Notes under the pieces: model-generated
Database searches by the model: none
What the model was told of the DNA's origin: nothing
Seen by the model: only the letters and a program-made list of their open reading frames with translations
Shown: piece after piece, positions 5,694 to 7,705 of the stretch
Layout of the letters: each line of letters begins with the position of its first letter
Numbering within the stretch: position 1 is the stretch's first letter
Source of the DNA: JACRIK01 sp040753835
Lineage (GTDB): Bacteria; Planctomycetota; MHYJ01; JACQXL01
DNA length: 7,705 nt
Assembly (NCBI GenBank): GCA_040753835.1
Contig: JBFMDM010000110.1
Coordinates: forward strand, 1 to 7,705
Direction: 5' to 3'
Program-made: the position numbers and the translations under genes

Positions 5694-7705
5694 ATGAGTT
5701 TTTTCAGGCCGCAGGGAGATTCTTCGATGAAAGACCGCAGGTATATTATCGTTGTCCTTCGGCTCATTGTCTTCACCATCCTTTATATTATCGCTTTCCA
5801 GGAACATAACATCCGGAATCTGCCTTGGTTTTTGTGGCTGATTCTGGGGCTGTTTATCCTGTCCGAGATTGCCTGCCTGTTTGAGAACCGCGCCAATTTT
5901 TACCTCCAGCGCATCCTGGGTTGGATTTTTATCCTTGATGCGGTCTTAATTAGTTGGATTATCTATATTCTGTCGGTCAAGGCGACACTTTTGTTCGTGG
6001 CCTATTTTTCGGTGATTGCCATTGCCGCGATGTCCAAGAGCGTGGCCGCCACTTTTCTGATTACGCTTCTTATCAGCGTTTTCTATTTCATCGTCTCCAC
6101 CCTGCAGGGCAATTTCGTCTTTACCGAGTTTATCACCCGGCCGCTTTTCTTCTTCGGCATCGCCATGTTCAGCAGTTACTTGGCCGAGGAGGTCAGCGTC
6201 CAATATAAAAGGAAAGAAGAAGCGGAAAAGGTAATGGACGAAGCAGAGCAGAAATACCTTAACCTGATAACCAATCCGCTGGTCGGCGTCTACCAGGCCT
6301 CGCTTGACGGCGAGTGCATCTATGTCAACGAGACCATGGCCGATATGCTGGAATACGGTTCGCCCAGGGAATTGCTGAAGAAGAATGTGGCTGATCTTTA
6401 TAAGAACCCGGAATCTAGGACGGCCTTCATCGGGAAACTCAAGGAAGAGGGATACGTAAAGAGTTTTGAAGTGGAACTGGTCAGCCGGTCCGGCAAGAGC
6501 CGGAATATGCTTATCAGCGGGGCGCTTAACGGCGATGTCATCTCCGGCGTGGTGATGGATATCACCGGCCGCAAACGGGCCGAAGAGCAATACCGCCTGC
6601 TGGCCGAGAACGTAACCGACGTTATCTGGACCACGGATATGAATTTCAGGTTCACATATTTCAGCCCTTCGGTTACCAATCTGATGGGTTACAGCGTTGA
6701 AGAGGCGATGAACCTGAAGTTAAACGATTTCCTGCCGCCCGAGTCGCTGCGGATAGCTATGGAATCGGTGCAGAAAGCGCTGAAGGCAAGGAAAAAGAGC
6801 GGTGCAGTCCCGCCCGAATACAAGATGCTTCAACTCCAGCATATCCGCAAGGACAAGCGAGTCATCTGGGTGGAAATCAGCGGCGATTTCACTTATGACG
6901 AAAACGGCAATCCGTCCGGTATTATCGGCGTGACCAGAGATATTACTATCCAGCAAAAGGCCGAGGAGGAAAGAGCAAAACTGCAGAAGCAGGTGATTGA
7001 GATGCAGAGGATAGAAAGTATCGGCCGGCTGGCCGGCGGGATTGCCCACGATTTCAACAACATCCTGTCCGTCATCGGCGGGTACACCGAACTAATTCTG
7101 CAGGACAGCGCAATTCCGGAGCATCTGCGCGATGACGTCAGGGAGATTGATAGGGCGTCCAGGCGCGCCGCCACCCTGACACGTCAACTCCTCGCCTTCA
7201 GCCGCAAGCAGATGCTCCAAAAACAGGATTTGGACATCAACACCCTGATTACGGATATGAACAAGATGCTGACCCGGATAATCGGAGAGGATATTGAATT
7301 GCTGACAGACCTGGCTGTGGAAGGGATGAATATAAGCGCGGACCAGATGCAGATTGAGCAGGTCTTGATGAACCTGGCTGTCAACGCCAGGGACGCAATG
7401 CCGGACGGCGGCAAACTTGCCATCAAGACCGAGCGGATAGTCGTTGACGAAAATAAGGCCAAATCCTGCGCCGAGGGCCGGACCGGCGAATTCGTCTGCC
7501 TGTCCATCCACGACAGCGGCATTGGTATGAGCCGGGAAGCCAAGGAGCATCTTTTTGAGCCGTTCTTTACCACTAAGGAAAAAGGCAAGGGCACCGGCCT
7601 GGGACTGGCCACGGTTTACGGCATCATCAGACAGCACGATGGCTGGATAGATATTTCTTCAGAGCCGGGCAGGGGCACGTTGGTCCGGATTTACCTGCCG
7701 GCTGT
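5694..7705 (+). CDS. Membrane histidine kinase: 6TM-PAS-PAS-HisKA-HATPase (3' end outside window)
   Basis: The frame stays open for 670 codons to the window edge, so the protein is partial at its C-terminus. About six hydrophobic helices (near 18-35, 44-63, 74-95, 97-113, 117-138, 147-164) form the N-terminal membrane domain. A short coiled linker leads to two PAS domains (about 187-295 and 300-425). HisKA follows with phospho-acceptor H452 in IAHDFNN. The HATPase shows N564 (N box), D607 in DSGIGM (G1), FEPFFTT, and GKGTGLGL (631-638, G2). A C-terminal REC domain beyond the window is plausible, since the related kinase at 2058-4760 has one, but it is not seen. The catalytic core closely resembles that kinase, while the sensor half differs. 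It has its own promoter and leader and is divergent from the broken HTH-PAS gene. Its signal and target are unknown. Confidence 0.93.
   Translation, partial: MSFFRPQGDSSMKDRRYIIVVLRLIVFTILYIIAFQEHNIRNLPWFLWLILGLFILSEIACLFENRANFYLQRILGWIFILDAVLISWIIYILSVKATLLFVAYFSVIAIAAMSKSVAATFLITLLISVFYFIVSTLQGNFVFTEFITRPLFFFGIAMFSSYLAEEVSVQYKRKEEAEKVMDEAEQKYLNLITNPLVGVYQASLDGECIYVNETMADMLEYGSPRELLKKNVADLYKNPESRTAFIGKLKEEGYVKSFEVELVSRSGKSRNMLISGALNGDVISGVVMDITGRKRAEEQYRLLAENVTDVIWTTDMNFRFTYFSPSVTNLMGYSVEEAMNLKLNDFLPPESLRIAMESVQKALKARKKSGAVPPEYKMLQLQHIRKDKRVIWVEISGDFTYDENGNPSGIIGVTRDITIQQKAEEERAKLQKQVIEMQRIESIGRLAGGIAHDFNNILSVIGGYTELILQDSAIPEHLRDDVREIDRASRRAATLTRQLLAFSRKQMLQKQDLDINTLITDMNKMLTRIIGEDIELLTDLAVEGMNISADQMQIEQVLMNLAVNARDAMPDGGKLAIKTERIVVDENKAKSCAEGRTGEFVCLSIHDSGIGMSREAKEHLFEPFFTTKEKGKGTGLGLATVYGIIRQHDGWIDISSEPGRGTLVRIYLPA

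Noticed and set aside
5946..7637. Several minus-strand open frames opposite the second kinase
   Set aside because: They mirror a continuous plus-strand frame with clear PAS, HisKA and HATPase motifs and show no recognisable features of their own.

Overview
The window looks like chromosomal DNA of a free-living, environmental bacterium rich in two-component signalling. GC content is moderate (judged by eye, roughly half), Shine-Dalgarno sites are good where leaders exist, and three sigma-70-type promoters are visible. The style (HDFNN-type hybrid kinases with large membrane sensor domains, HD-GYP regulators, a small HTH-PAS protein) fits lineages such as Planctomycetota or relatives of Deltaproteobacteria. 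No marker gene is present, so the taxonomy is a guess.

Layout. (1) Positions 1-175 hold no gene but contain a roughly 95-bp imperfect palindrome enclosing a tight GC-rich hairpin. (2) Positions 176-809 hold a strong promoter and a two-gene unit: a 66-aa protein of unknown function, overlapped by 56 nt by a minimal nucleotidyltransferase-fold protein. The arrangement resembles a toxin-antitoxin-like module. (3) Positions 945-4760 hold an apparent operon: a response regulator with an HD-GYP (c-di-GMP phosphodiesterase-type) output, then after 14 nt a 900-aa membrane hybrid histidine kinase (7TM-GAF-PAS-HisKA-HATPase-REC). (4) Positions 4757-5525 on the minus strand hold a broken gene for an HTH-PAS regulator, with two apparent -1 frameshifts and one in-frame stop. 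It converges on the kinase with overlapping stop codons. (5) Positions 5607-7705 hold a promoter, a leader with a 10-bp hairpin, and a second membrane histidine kinase (6TM-PAS-PAS-HisKA-HATPase) cut off by the window end.

How the genes may work together. The hybrid kinase probably senses an unknown signal through its membrane and GAF/PAS domains and phosphorylates its own REC domain and/or the co-transcribed HD-GYP regulator, coupling the signal to c-di-GMP turnover. The second kinase has a closely similar catalytic core but a different sensor and its own promoter. The nucleotidyltransferase pair looks functionally unrelated.

The most unusual points are: two promoters placed so that their transcripts should be essentially leaderless; the multiply broken HTH-PAS gene, whose first frame break falls exactly on a dnaX-like A AAA AAG heptamer; a related CCCCGGAT hairpin at two loci; and residue changes in the HD-GYP domain. 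I found no convincing wholly new multi-gene system; most of the window is ordinary signalling machinery.
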